From contig NC_135358.1 of assembly GCF_051622035.1 (NCBI RefSeq), positions 21,270,501-21,334,500 on the forward strand: a stretch of 64,000 nucleotides of DNA, written 5' to 3'. A model generated the notes under the pieces. That model made no database searches and had not been told where the DNA came from. It saw only the letters and a program-made list of their open reading frames with translations. Positions 1-11,935 of the stretch are shown piece after piece. The translations under genes and the position numbers were made by a program. The stretch is from Arctopsyche grandis. Its lineage: Eukaryota > Arthropoda > Insecta > Trichoptera > Hydropsychidae. How positions within the stretch are numbered: position 1 is the stretch's first letter; the number at the start of each line of letters is the position of its first letter.

Positions 1-600
1 GCAATGCCCCCTTTACCGATTTTTTTAACCCCTTGTATTCCTATTTTTAGTTCCTTGGGTTTTATTAAACTTTTGCATACTTCCTTTGTTTTGTCCGTTT
101 CTTGGATTTTTTTCGGAACAATTATTGTTATGTCTTTATTATTCTTCTTAAGTGCATTTGCATAATTTAAACTATTTTCACTCTTATTTACACTTTTTAA
201 AATGTTTAATTCACTGTTGGTTTTTATTATATTTATGTCTTTTTGTATATTGTTTTTCAAATTTTTAAATTCACTTCTTAATTCACATATTACATCCAAA
301 AATTGTTCCTTATCATTATTTTCATTTTCACAAATATATTCAACTAATTTTTTTACTGATGTAATTAAAAATGTCTTATTGTCATTTGATATACTGTTAG
401 TTTTTGTGGTCAAAATGTCCATAATTTTTTTTTCAATTGTTATTACTTCACTTATGCGTTCTGATGCCATTATTATACACTTAGAACGTACACATAATTA
501 TATATTACAAATTTATTTTTAATTTTTTAATTGTTACAATTTCGTTGTCCAAATCGCCACACACGTAATCAACGTCTGTACACGATCACGACACGAACGA
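1..600 (-). mobile_element. 5' end of a non-LTR retrotransposon (LINE) with gag-like ORF1, cut by window start
   Basis: On the minus strand an uninterrupted frame starts at an ATG at 470-468 (MASERISEVITIEKK...) and stays open for 156 codons to position 1. The product is rich in Lys, Asn and Ile. Near the edge it reads TIIVPKK, then KPKELKIGIQGVKK and IGKGGI. This resembles the stretch just before the zinc knuckles in ORF1 of R1/Jockey-type LINEs (conserved 'i.P..lki.v..v....kGgv'). The GC-richer 470-600 would be the 5' UTR. The intact frame suggests a fairly young insertion. The zinc knuckles and reverse transcriptase would lie left of the window. Assignment to a LINE is inference from one motif; the clade is uncertain. 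Confidence 0.5.
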
Positions 601-616
601 TATTATAATATAATAT

Positions 617-671
617 ATTTGGTTTTTATTTGAATATATATTGTAATATAATATTCAAATAAAAACCAAAT
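617..671. repeat. Perfect 21-bp inverted repeat (hairpin)
   Basis: ATTTGGTTTTTATTTGAATA(T) at 617-637 is exactly complementary to 651-671, with a short AT-only spacer. It abuts the presumed 5' end of the LINE at 1-600. It may be a MITE remnant or target-site sequence; nothing shows a function. Confidence 0.6.
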
Positions 672-2514
672 TTAGTTCAAGTTCATTTTACCACTATTTA
701 TGTGTATATATTTGATGGGTTGTTGGTATTAAAAATCAATCAATTACGCTCAGATTAAAACAGACAGGCAGATGTATTCACAGTTTCGGATTCAAATTCG
801 TATTCACCAGTCGAATCGTTCTATATAACGACCGTTTTATTTGCCTAGAACTACACGTACAATTGTACACATTCGGCAAAACGTTCCCTTTCGACGAGCT
901 CGTTTTATATTTCGTGCGGAATTCTCGCTTCAAACAATAAAGACACACATATAAATTTATGTTCACCCCCTTTGAGCGAGACTTACATTTCGTCTGAGAC
1001 GAAAACTACCTTCGATGTCGACTGCGGCGGTGGAAGCTGTGGTTATTGGGGCTGTGCTCTCTCGAGCGAGAATTCTTGGCGACTTTATCTGGCTCGCGCT
1101 CGCGCGATCGTCTCCAGAAATTTGCCGCGATTTTTTCTTTTATTTGCATTTGATTTCCTCTCGGTCATAAATACGAATCAAATTTCGTCGGAATCCGTTT
1201 AGTGGTATCGATCTGTGTGTTCGGGAGCAGCAGGTGATTCGATTGAAAATTGCACGGTGTACACAATTTATTTGAACCCGAAGACGGGGTATGGGAATGG
1301 TTCCGTTCAAAACTAAATATTGCCCAATAACGAACGAGGAAACGAATAATTTCCGTTGGTTTACGAATTTCGAAACGTTTTAATCTCATTTGGCCGAATT
1401 AAATCCGAAATCCGGCCTTTTAATTTATGTATTAACTTGGACGGGATTCGGTACGTGAAAAACTTGAAGGTTTTTTGTGCGATTAAACGGTTTTTTTTTA
1501 ATTACACTAAGAGCCGCCTGTTTTGAAAATAATTTGAAACTGTTTTCGAGATTTATTACTGCGGGTCGGTACGGTAAGCTGCGAAGGAAAAAACCGAATT
1601 TGGAACGAAAAGGACGTGCATTCAACCTGTTTACGAATTCTCTTTGAAAAATTCGCGTCCGCGAAAAAAAACTGTTGAAATTGTTACAGAAGAGGATCCC
1701 AAGTATACGCAGATTTAAATTATTAATTCGAATTATTAAGCTGGTTTTTTTTAGACTGAAAAATTCGGCAGATGAAGAGCGCCGCGAAAAGCGAATTTCC
1801 CGAGATTGAAATGCGAAAAGTCTTTTCCGAGAGAAAAAAATAAAAGTATTAAAACATTGAATCGATGTTTTATGGCCGAGTCGGAAAAGTGTATAAGGAG
1901 TTCATCGAGTCGCAATTAAGCGGAATTTATGGTCAAAAGAACAGACCGAAAAGGTCATTTTCTCGAATGATAATAAAAGAGCATAATTCTGACATTATAA
2001 AGTCATAATTTTTGAATCGTAAAATCTCGCTGAAAAATCGGAAGTTCAAATTCAAATACGATTTACGTTGGAATCTTATTATCTTTCAATATGTATAGGT
2101 AATAAAATATTATAATATAATGGTTGAAATTCACGCGTACATACAAACATACATACATCCATACATTTCGGTTTTAGAATTGCTTCAATTAATATTGTTA
2201 GTTTAATACACGTGTCGTGTGTTATTTTAACGAACACTGTATAGTTTATTAAAGCTTACACTACCTTGCGTAACATACGCATTTGCGGCAATCCCGTACA
2301 AGCTTAAACCTGGTGTAATACGCTATGATTTATATTTTAAATTAAAGATTTTTCACCGGTGAAGGTTGACATAAATTTGGTAGGCTTAGATTGTCATGGA
2401 TTTCATACTTAATTGTATCCTACAAGTATTATATGAATACGATTATATAATAAACAATTAGTGTTTATTTTAAAAATCAGTATTAATTTTAGAAGACTAT
2501 TCATGTTGTACTTT
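672..2514. other. Non-coding stretch, no gene recognised
   Basis: 970-1,830 has more CpG and GC than its surroundings and reads as unique sequence. Short frames occur on both strands with no recognisable protein. 1,830-2,514 is AT-rich with an ACATACAT tract near 2,138. It could be conserved non-coding DNA. Confidence 0.4.
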
Positions 2515-2988
2515 CAAGTTCGTTTATATCAGCACAGCTCAAATCGGCAACTGCTCGTTAACATTTAAAAAATATTCTTTAGTACATACATATACATATA
2601 TGGATACATTCATATATATTCATATTATTCAGCACGATCTATTCATATTATTCATCAGTGCGTGTAATCGAAACGCATCAAGCAGAACTTTTTTAGCCAC
2701 TGTGGAAATATTGACGCATGACATGACGTCTAAGTGGCGAATGAACCCGTACTAACGAAATTGTGCCATGTGCAAATGAATATTTTTAGAAACATCATTT
2801 TGTGACAATATTGGCTCGACGATACAATGCAAGCAATATTGCACCATATCGTCGCGATCTACATTATATATGTTAGCCAAATTTACCTTGCACTCGTCGA
2901 AAATGAGCGGTGCTGTATAATATGAACAGAACTAGTATTTTCCATGTTGTTTTATGACGTGTAGTGCTGGATAATATAAACGGACCTT
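2515..2988 (+). mobile_element. TIR-like non-autonomous element, copy 1
   Basis: This starts AAGTTCGTTTATATCAGCAC and ends GTGCTGGATAATATAAACGG-ACCTT, so the ends are imperfect inverted repeats. Interior blocks are shared with the copies at 9,364, 17,191 and (reversed) 56,650, notably CACTCGTC-AAA, GTGCTGTATA and AACAGAACTAGT. It has no coding capacity. I read it as a MITE-like DNA transposon derivative; the superfamily is not determined. Confidence 0.55.
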
Positions 2989-5900
2989 ATATGCTAGATT
3001 TATTTTGTCACATATGGTTCCTTCAATCTGTACATAAATATTTTTGCATACTATTATTTTTGAATTAGTCTAATACAATATAATTATTCTGTATTCTGTA
3101 TTATTTCATGTTATCATAAACAAATATACCTTCGTATGGCTATATTATTATTAAATCAATTCTAAAATAACATAATATCTGTTATTGCTCAATTAAAATA
3201 AAGTAAACGATTTTCAATTCAGTCTACATAAAATTCGTTATAGCATTGGATGAATCGTCTAAATATTGATTATTCAATTATTGATATGGTATCATCCATT
3301 TATTTAAATGAATAAATGATTTAGCAAATGATATTCGTTTGGAGCTATTCAACAATAATTCTGTAAATTATTTCCGAACGCTATATTTATTTTGAATTTT
3401 TTACGTATATTCCTCTTCAATCAATAACTTATGAACTTATTGGAATCGACTGAATTTTTTCCATTTATCTCTTTCGAAAATTTAAAACTACCATTTTTCT
3501 CCAAGCCATGTCTCACGCACGAATTTCTCGCATAGAAATCCATTGTACCGAAACACTTCCATAAAATTTGAAAAACAACTTCTTCCAACCGGAACTCTTC
3601 ATTCTTCATAAATCATGACCATCCGTATCCACACGTACATAAATACGCGTTAATAAAACGAAACTTTTTATATCAATATTTCCCTAAGACCAATCCTTCA
3701 ATTTTTAATCATCTCGAAACGAACCGAGGGTCTCGCCGTAAAATCTACCAAATCCCCCGGGACTACCGAATGCAGGTTGTACAGTTTCATTAGAGAGAGT
3801 ACACACATATGTACATATGTACACATACGGCTTTAATTATTACATACTTAAGCTCGCCTGACAAGCTTTGCGAAAAACAAACAATTTCCACGTCAAACAG
3901 ACAAACATGGGGCTGGGCTTGCGCCGACATAACTAGCCTAATACTCCTTTTAGAAATGTTTTATTACACATTGTATGTATTATACATGTATGAATATACG
4001 TGTGTTATTGTGCCGTAAAATAAATAAGCGTAATTAATTCTAAATTTATTTTACTATAGAAATTCATGTATGCTCGAATATACATACATAATAGATATAC
4101 ATAAATAGTATAGACTTTTTATATTTAAATAAATTTATAATTTTATTATATGATATTGGGTATTTGCTAGATAAAATAAATTGGGAATTGAGAAGATATC
4201 AACTTACATCATAAAATATAATACAAATAAGTTTATACTTACTTATAAATAAGTTAATTTATAAGTAAGTATAAAAAAAATTATATAAAATCGTCATAAT
4301 AAAATTATTTTTCCTTTGAGAAAATACTGATTTATTACTAAATGTTATTTTTGTTCAGATTCCAGCCAAATATTTCTGGATATCATTTAATGTTACGATT
4401 TTTATATGAATCGTTAATGATTTTATTGATGTTATATTTTGTTGAAAATATGCTCCTAACTATTAAGATTTTAAAAACCATTATTATACATTTACCAATT
4501 TTATGTTAAAAAATATTTTTTAATGAAATTTTTGGCCTACGTAGCCAAATATATTTTATTTAGATTTAACTACCTAGGTATGTCTAGAGCCTTAGAAAGC
4601 TCGGTTATAAGGTACGAGGGTTGGATTAATTTAATTTTTTTTTTTTGTATTAAACTAATTTCGGTTAATTTATTTCATACATATTTACATATATACACAT
4701 ACTATTCCTCGTTAACCAATTATTTGTACGTATTGAAATTTCCAGGTATTAAAGATGATATTATATACATATCCATATATGTAGTAGACTGATCACGCAA
4801 AGTCTGAACAAATGATGCATAGGTACATACATAAACGAGCCCATTTTTCAATACCTATCTATATCAACCCAGAATGCAGTTCGAATGCATTCTGATTCTG
4901 CAGTTCATCGAAGCTACATACCAAGATTCGGTGAGCATCAAGATACTGGCATTTCAGTCTCCTAGGAGTTGGAGCGCCATCAATTACCGTCGCGCGGATA
5001 GTTTGACTAATTGGTAACCGACCCAATTTCTCCAGCACCGAGTTTTCGCGTTCTCTTGTGTTGAGCAAATATACATACATACATTTGTTTATCTGCACAT
5101 AAGAGTACGTACATACATATATATATATATATGTAAATTTAGATGTATAATAGCCAAAATTCATCTTCATCAAATACTTATCTTCGTCTCATTAGGCCCA
5201 CGATTCTCCCCACCAGAGTCAACACGACAGTTTAAACGGTGACTTTCAACTTCCAGCAAAATTTCTCATGTATGTGTGTTTGTTTGTTATGTAAATTTCG
5301 CGAGCAGCGTATGTATATATGTACATATACATATATGTATGTATCTCCGGATATTGACAAGTTATGCGCGCAAACTGCGGTGTGACTTTATATCTACATA
5401 TGTATGTAGTTATGATCGGAAAGGATTTAAATATTTATCTACAATATGTTCCGTATATGTATATGAAATGAATGCAAATATGGCAAGTTCCTATACATAA
5501 TTAATTTGAATGAGATTTAATATATTCTATGACAAGCAATCAATCTAGTATAGATTTGATTTTTGTTTGGTTATTTGACGAAAAGTGTCACGTGTGATAA
5601 AAATAAATTTATTGTTTATATATTCTAATCCTTTGTATTGCTGAAAGCCTGTCCGATGCCATAAAAATATTTCCAGCATTTCTATGTAGTTTTTTTTTTT
5701 TGTATTTTTGTAATTTTTCACGTGGAAAACTTGATTAAGATTGATTTGGTATTTCAATTCTCACGTTACCGAAAGATTGACTTTGTTATATTGTAAATAG
5801 TTAATTTTACTTGTTCGGGTTGGTAAGGGGTGACACCTTAACTTGCCAAATGACATCAACCCTAGTGACGCCACTGACTTGAAGCATAGTAGGAAAAAAA

Positions 5901-6029
5901 ACTCAAAAACCTATTCAATCTTTTTAGTTTTGTATAACTTACGAGCGTATTTATTTAAATGTCAAAATTCCAATTTGAATAATACGCCACATTATGACCA
6001 TACGATTGGCGCAAGTTTTGGCTATTAAA
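2989..6029. other. AT-rich non-coding stretch
   Basis: No gene seen. It contains ACATACATA/TATGTATG tracts (about 3,800-3,830, 5,060-5,130, 5,300-5,345) and a perfect hairpin at 4,232-4,275. Near 5,817-5,877 a segment ends in GTGACGCCACTG, which resembles a hAT-type terminal sequence, but I found no partner end. Confidence 0.4.
4232..4275. repeat. Perfect 19-bp inverted repeat with 6-nt loop
   Basis: TTTATACTTACTTATAAAT at 4,232-4,250 is exactly complementary to 4,257-4,275, with loop AAGTTA. It is AT-rich and may be chance or an old MITE end. Confidence 0.6.
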
Positions 6030-6785
6030 TACATAATCATCATTTCTATCCAACAATTCACCATTCACTGCCTTTCCAACACACTTTCATTCGTCTCTGT
6101 TTCGGGCAACCCTAATCCATCTCATCCCACATTTTTTTCTGATTTCATCCACCCATCTCCACTGTGACCTTATTCCGGGTACTGGCTCCTTTTAAATGCG
6201 ATAAACTGATTTTACTTATATGTAAAACTTGTACCAATTTTTGGCTATTCATATCATTATCATCATCATCTGCAACCATTTACCATCCACTGCTGATTAA
6301 AGGCCTCTATAACACGTCTCTCCAATCCATATCTGTGTTGCGCAACTTTCATCCATCTCACCCGACACATTTCCCTGATTTCGTATACACATATTCCTTA
6401 TGACCTCCCTTTCATCCTTATACATATATTCTCTCGGGCACCGTTCTAGCATTTCTTTTGTCCATCATGCGTCCATTCTTCTAACTACGTGACCCGCCCG
6501 TTACCATTAGAAATCCCTTCACTCTCTCCACCATGTATCGGTATATCTACTACCATTCAAACTTCTCATACACGTTTTCCGTTTGCTATGTCTCCTCCTT
6601 ATGCTAATCATACAGCGTTCTATACTTTTTTTACTGCACTGGACCTTATGCAGAATTCTGGTATTCAATGCCCAAGTTTTGCATCCATACGTCATCACAT
6701 CTCATTGACATTTTAATTTGTAAACGGCATTCATTCGCTTAAATGCACTCCATCTTAATTTCATACGTCGCTTCTTTATTATAGG
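6030..6785 (-). mobile_element. RTE-like LINE 3' end, degraded, with a second partial copy attached
   Basis: The reverse complement of about 6,480-6,780 encodes broken pieces of a LINE reverse transcriptase C-terminus: RRMKLRWSAFKRMN, then MTYGCKTWAL with the conserved 'TYGCETW' pattern. Nearer 6,300-6,380 are remnants of the terminal 'RKI.G.RW...AQ.R' segment. The 3' UTR (TTATTCCGGGTACTGGCTCC on the plus strand near 6,170) is the same as in the copy at 46,461. The segment 6,030-6,170 repeats the terminal coding block in the same orientation, so two fragments are joined head to tail. Frames are broken, so this is a pseudogene. Confidence 0.65.
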
Positions 6786-9363
6786 ACATTTTAATGATTT
6801 TATCAAGATATATTTAATTTAATTAAATATAAATGTAAATTAAATAATTAAATTCAAAATTGTACAAACACTATTACTATTACTTAAAGATATTACATTA
6901 TTGAAATTGTGTATTTCTGGTTTTATGACAGTTGGAATCTTTTTGTATAGAATTGACAATACACATACATAGTGCTATCTCCAAATTAATCGTAGCAGCC
7001 AAAAAGTAAATGGTTAAATTATTAGGCTGTCACGTGACACTTGGGACACGTTCACAGACACGGGAAGCAACTCCACTGTTAATTCCTTCTAATGAAAGAG
7101 ATCAAAAACGCGGCAACGCCTTTTGACGGACGTGCGGCCGCCGTAAAAGCGACTTCCGTCTCCGGCGAGCACAAAAAAAAGAAGACGAAAAGAAGAAGCA
7201 AAAAAGCACAGCGGGAAAAAAGAGCTTCGCAAAAGATTCGCAATTAGAGGAGTTGCGGGGCACGCGGGGATACACGGGAATTTTATGGTGTTTTTACGAG
7301 TCGACGCCGGAACCCCGTTTCCGGGGGCGCGTAATCAAATTTTTACGTCTTTTTTCCCGGGAAAATTACGCGCGTGCTCGAGAGAGCGGCGCCAAATTTG
7401 AAAATATTGAACGCGTAAAAAGCGCCCACTTCGTTATCGAGAATCGGACCCTTTAAGGCTTTTCCTCCTCCTTAAGTCTTTACTGCACTCTCCAGAGATC
7501 CCTACTCCAGCCAAGACCTTTTGTATACACACTGGAAAAGTCGAATATCGGAAAACATCGGATTTTGTATGGAAGAACCAATTTCCTTCAAAAACTAAAC
7601 AAACGCTACAATCTCCTCACTTAGTACAATAGTTACCAAATCGCTCTTTTAGTCGATGTACATACAGTGTATTCTCGATTATCGAAAGAGCATTATATGT
7701 ACATATATTAACAATATAGTTTCCTATAAGAACCCTTTACTTTTTAAAAAACTTCTCATTTCAGGAACCCACTTAGTTTCAAACCAATCTTCGAAGATGT
7801 CTCTATCCATTCCTTATCCATAATCAACAGGTTTTTTTTTGTTTTTATAAATCTGAATCTAAATCTTCGTGTGATGATATTTTCATACTCTTTCGTTTCG
7901 AAGGACATACAATACTATCCTAATCTCTTTTAAACGCCTCCAAATATATATTTTTTTGTTTTACTATATCTCGAACAGTTTTATATCCCATATTCTTCGG
8001 CAAGCTTTAATATGTTCAATCAACCGAAGTTTTTGTTTTATAGTGAGTACAATTTACTTACGCTTATTTGTTACTTAGACCATCTGCATTTTTGAAGGTT
8101 AAATCTAATTTTTTTTGTGCTTGTAAGATATTGTAATTTAATACAAAAAGTAATTATAAAAATATTTCAAGCACGGAAAATCCCCAAACCAGATAATGCA
8201 CACCCGGATAATCAAGAGTATAGTATAGTAACTATCCAACTTTAACAATCGATGTATGTATTTGATTTGATTTTTAAATGCTCTTTATTATTAATAAATT
8301 ATGTTCACAATACATCTTCTATATCTATTTTAATAGCTACTGATTTACTGATCATTTTCTATTTTACAAGTCGATGACCTAAAGCGTATTGTGTTAAGGT
8401 AATCTGTGTTTATACCTGAAGGATATAGACATGTTGTTGTAATCACCGATACTCTTCACAGGTGTGTTAGTATGGTTATTAGTGATTCTGTCATAGAATC
8501 TACTGGTTAGTTTATTAGTAATGTCTGTAACAAACGGAATATTATTTATGGCATGCAGTTTTTTCAAGTTAGTATACATATATAGGTGTATTATAAATTA
8601 TTTTTAGAGATTTATTTTGTATTATTTGGAGCTAGGAAAGGTTTGTATTCGAGGCGTTATTCCATACAGGTGAAGTAAAATCCATGTATGTACGCATTAA
8701 ACACACCTAAGTATTTGAATACTACCGGTTATACGAAATTTAAGGTCATTTAGCTCGGTTTCGCCCATTGGGCGAATCGACCCAGATCTGTCTGATTATG
8801 AATTAAATTCAATTGAATTAATAAGCATTAGTCTAATTGGCGCGGACGCTGCACACAGTTTTCCTTTATCCGATCGTTCCGGATTATGCGGCACGTTAAT
8901 AATTCAGAATTTGACACTGAAGCGGTCGCACTACCAAATTGTGGTCTGTCACAGTTCAACGCAAATTCTAATTATATATACATACATACTCGGTATGCAT
9001 ATGCAAATTCACGCGCGTATGTGTGTTTTGTATGTATGTTTGTATTTATTATAATTAATCATTTTCGCCGGACGCGAGTGTGTTAGCTCTGAGGACGTGT
9101 TAATTGCGCGAGTTTTGTTATTTAGAGCGAACCCCGCCGAGATTAAACTATTATAAGCCTATTATCCGTGTTCCGTCTTATCGCGAGTTTAAATTGTTTT
9201 ATCCGGCATAATCTGATACAACGGTTAACTCCTCGGCTTGTGCGCAATTAACTACGGTTGATTCTGTACTTTTGAATTTGATTATAATATGTAATGTAGT
9301 GCGTATACATGTACTTACATACATATATAATATGACAAGTTGCATTCATCGATTATATCGTTT
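6786..9363. other. Non-coding stretch with a CpG-rich block
   Basis: 7,040-7,460 is GC/CpG-rich and apparently unique, and contains a 67-codon plus-strand frame without a recognisable domain (7,253-7,456). The rest is AT-rich. A second, milder GC block lies at 8,740-9,250. No gene is supported. Confidence 0.4.
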
Positions 9364-9743
9364 AAGGTTCATTTATACCGGCACAACTCTATCCGGTAAC
9401 TGCACGTAAACAGCAGTACGAAAAATATACATAAGTACATTCTATTATATATAGACACATTCGTATGTTCCGTAATGTGTACGTGACGCACCGAAACAGC
9501 AGCAGCGGACACGATCTATTTACATTATACAGCAGTATATGTCACCGAAACGTATCAAGCAGAACCGGTTCGTCGTGCTCTGTATTGTATGTATGTATGT
9601 ATATGTAAGCCGATTTTGCCTTCCACTCGTCCAAAACAAGCCTGATCGTGCCGAAGACGAGCTGTGCTGTATAGCATCAACAGAACTAGTCTTTTCTGTG
9701 CCCTGCGTTTGACGCGCAGTGCTAGATAATATAAACTGACCTT
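9364..9743 (+). mobile_element. TIR-like non-autonomous element, copy 2
   Basis: This is the best-preserved copy. It starts AAGGTTCATTTATACCGGCA and ends with GATAATATAAACTGACCTT, so the termini are imperfectly inverted. Subterminal GTAACTGCACGTAAACAGCA and the central CACTCGTCCAAAACAAGCCT block also occur in the other copies. It is non-coding; the short minus-strand frame at 9,520-9,750 is incidental. Confidence 0.6.
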
Positions 9744-11340
9744 TAATCATTGATATTGCTATTTTATATTAGCACTTGCCGCACTGTGATGGATAACCAG
9801 GACTTATATTTTATTTTATTTCTCCAAATATACTAAATGTAGCGTCTTCATATCTTATGTATTCATCATCAAAACCACTATGTTTCTAATTATCAACATG
9901 AACAGAAATATTTATTTTCGCGGGAAATGTTCATTTTCAAAAAATTCATTATTAAATTTTCCCCGAAACTCAGTATAGGATATTCTGTATTTTACTTTTT
10001 CAATATTTTCCAAAAATCATACTGAAAATGAATATGTTTATCGCTGAAATAAATTTATAAAAATAATACAAACATTTGTAAGAATTTATGCATTAAAAGT
10101 TATTTATTATTCATATTTCTATATTTTATTTTATATGTGAAAATTTCCACTATGAATCTCACATTATTTCGTTTGGTTTTTCAAATAAAAACACACAAAA
10201 GTGCAAAACACCCAAAACTGTAAAAAAATACAGCTTATTCGATTGCACACAAACGAAATTTTTTTTTTACGTTTTCACAACTCTCCATATCAAATCGATT
10301 TTAAGATATCAGATAATTATAAATCACCTGTTATATTGATCTTCTCTCTTCCATTTGGGCCTCGCAGGGATGGTTTGTATTTGCTACTTATATGTATATT
10401 GGTGCTGACTATAGGTACAAGACATTCCCTACATTTCTTTTACTATTTGATATTTATACTTTATCTGCTATTTACTATAATGCTATTGTTTGTTTATGAT
10501 TATGTATAAATGTATTTTTTGTCTGCGTATGTATATTTTTATTTTATCACATTGTGGTTCATTAGGGACTCCTGTAATGTTACAATGATCCAAACTTAAA
10601 CTTAAATAAATATTGTAAAATCAATAAATTATGCACGTAAATTCTAGCATAGAATCGTTCCAATCATACGGTGATTGGGTGCGCGCATTTGCCTGAATAA
10701 AAAAGTTTTACAGCACTTTTCAAACAGTGACGAAAGGGTTAGAGAGTCGAGGTTGTCACGTATAATTTGGCATTTGATGAGGTCGAAATGGGTCCGAAAC
10801 GGTCCGATTTTTGCGTTTTGGGGCCCTATGCAAACACGCGTATTGACCTGCGCCGGCCCGTACGTGACCAATCAGGGGGCATTGTTTGCCGGTCGTGCCG
10901 AGCTCTCTAAGCGACCCCTTCTGAACGACCCTTGGCTACTGTCCACCGGCCCACCCCCATTTTCCCACTCGCGGTCCAGACGTCTTCGTCGCGAATAATT
11001 TTGTCGCCAATTTGTTGCCGCTCTTTTTTTGTTTTTTTGTTACTCGTTAGTCGACCGAACGTTGTATGCCTTTTTATTTTTCGTGCTATAGAACAGCTTT
11101 GCCTATATTGTAAAACACAAACATACATACATACATGCCTGATAATATTCGAAAGATTATTATCAGGGTTATAAAAACGTCTACATCAAATATAAAAAAA
11201 AAGATTTTTGCTTGTGCTTATATATTGAACTTATTTATTATTCATTTCTTCGTATAACAAACACGAATAACGAACTCAATAGTGATGGTTTGCAAACTAT
11301 GAAATAATGCTTGGAAATTTTATAAAAGTTTATTACAAAC
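9744..11340. other. Non-coding stretch with a GC-rich block
   Basis: 10,640-11,060 is GC-rich and open on both strands (107 codons +, 75 and 73 codons -) with no recognisable protein. Frames open on both strands suggest composition rather than coding. The remainder is AT-rich. Confidence 0.35.
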
Positions 11341-11935
11341 TTTAACGAATTAAACAACACTTTTGAGTGGATAAGAAGTTCCATCCTCATCAGTGTTCAA
11401 ATGTTGCAAAATCTACTGTCTAAAGTCGACATTGTTCGTTTTTTTTGCCGTCCTCTATGCAAATCTACAGTTTTCAATTTATAGCAACCAAATTTTTCTT
11501 TTCCGACAGAGTGGTTAAAATTTGGAATAGTCTTCCCAACAATGTATTAAGTTACTGAAAATCTTAATATTTTTAAAAACAAGCTAGATGTCTTTTTTAA
11601 ACTTAAAGGGTTTTTATAATTCTTATTTTCTTATATATTCTTTTCTTTTTATATTTTCGTTTTTTTAATTATCATCATTACCGTTCTATTTTTTTTATCT
11701 CTTCGTATTTTCTTTTATTTCGCTATTTCTTTTTCTTGTTAACTTTTTCCTTTCTTATTCTTATTTTTATTTTTATTTTATTGTTGTTATCTTGTATGTT
11801 TTATTTATTTTGTTATTTTTTTAATTTATATACATATATGTATGTATGTATGTATGCATGTATAAGTCAAACCCCATGGGTCTCATAGGCCTTGCCGCCT
11901 CCCATAAGTACCTATGTTAAATAAATGAATTTGAT
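11341..11935 (+). mobile_element. CR1/L2-like LINE 3' end (reverse transcriptase C-terminus and 3' tail)
   Basis: From 11,496 the plus strand reads FFSDRVVKIWNSLPNNVLSY, then a stop and a frame change, then ENLNIFKNKLDVFFKLKGFL and a stop near 11,620. The 'FF..RV...WN.LP..V' and 'N.FK..LD' motifs mark the extreme C-terminus of CR1/L2/Jockey-group reverse transcriptases. A T-rich stretch follows. A 3' tail (GGCCTTGCCGCCTCCCATAA, then TAAATAAATGAAT) ends near 11,935. The copy at 35,232 on the other strand shares the GFL-stop ending and this tail. It is 5'-truncated and frameshifted, so inactive. Confidence 0.65.

Noticed and set aside
5817..5877. hAT-like terminal motif (GTGACGCCACTG)
   Set aside because: Only one end seen; without a partner terminus or target-site duplication it is not a supported element.
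7253..7456. 67-codon Arg-rich frame in a CpG-rich block
   Set aside because: No homology recognised, no splice context; not called as a gene.
10644..10998. Overlapping 107-codon plus and 75-codon minus frames
   Set aside because: Open on both strands in a GC-rich block with no recognisable domain; composition is the simpler explanation.
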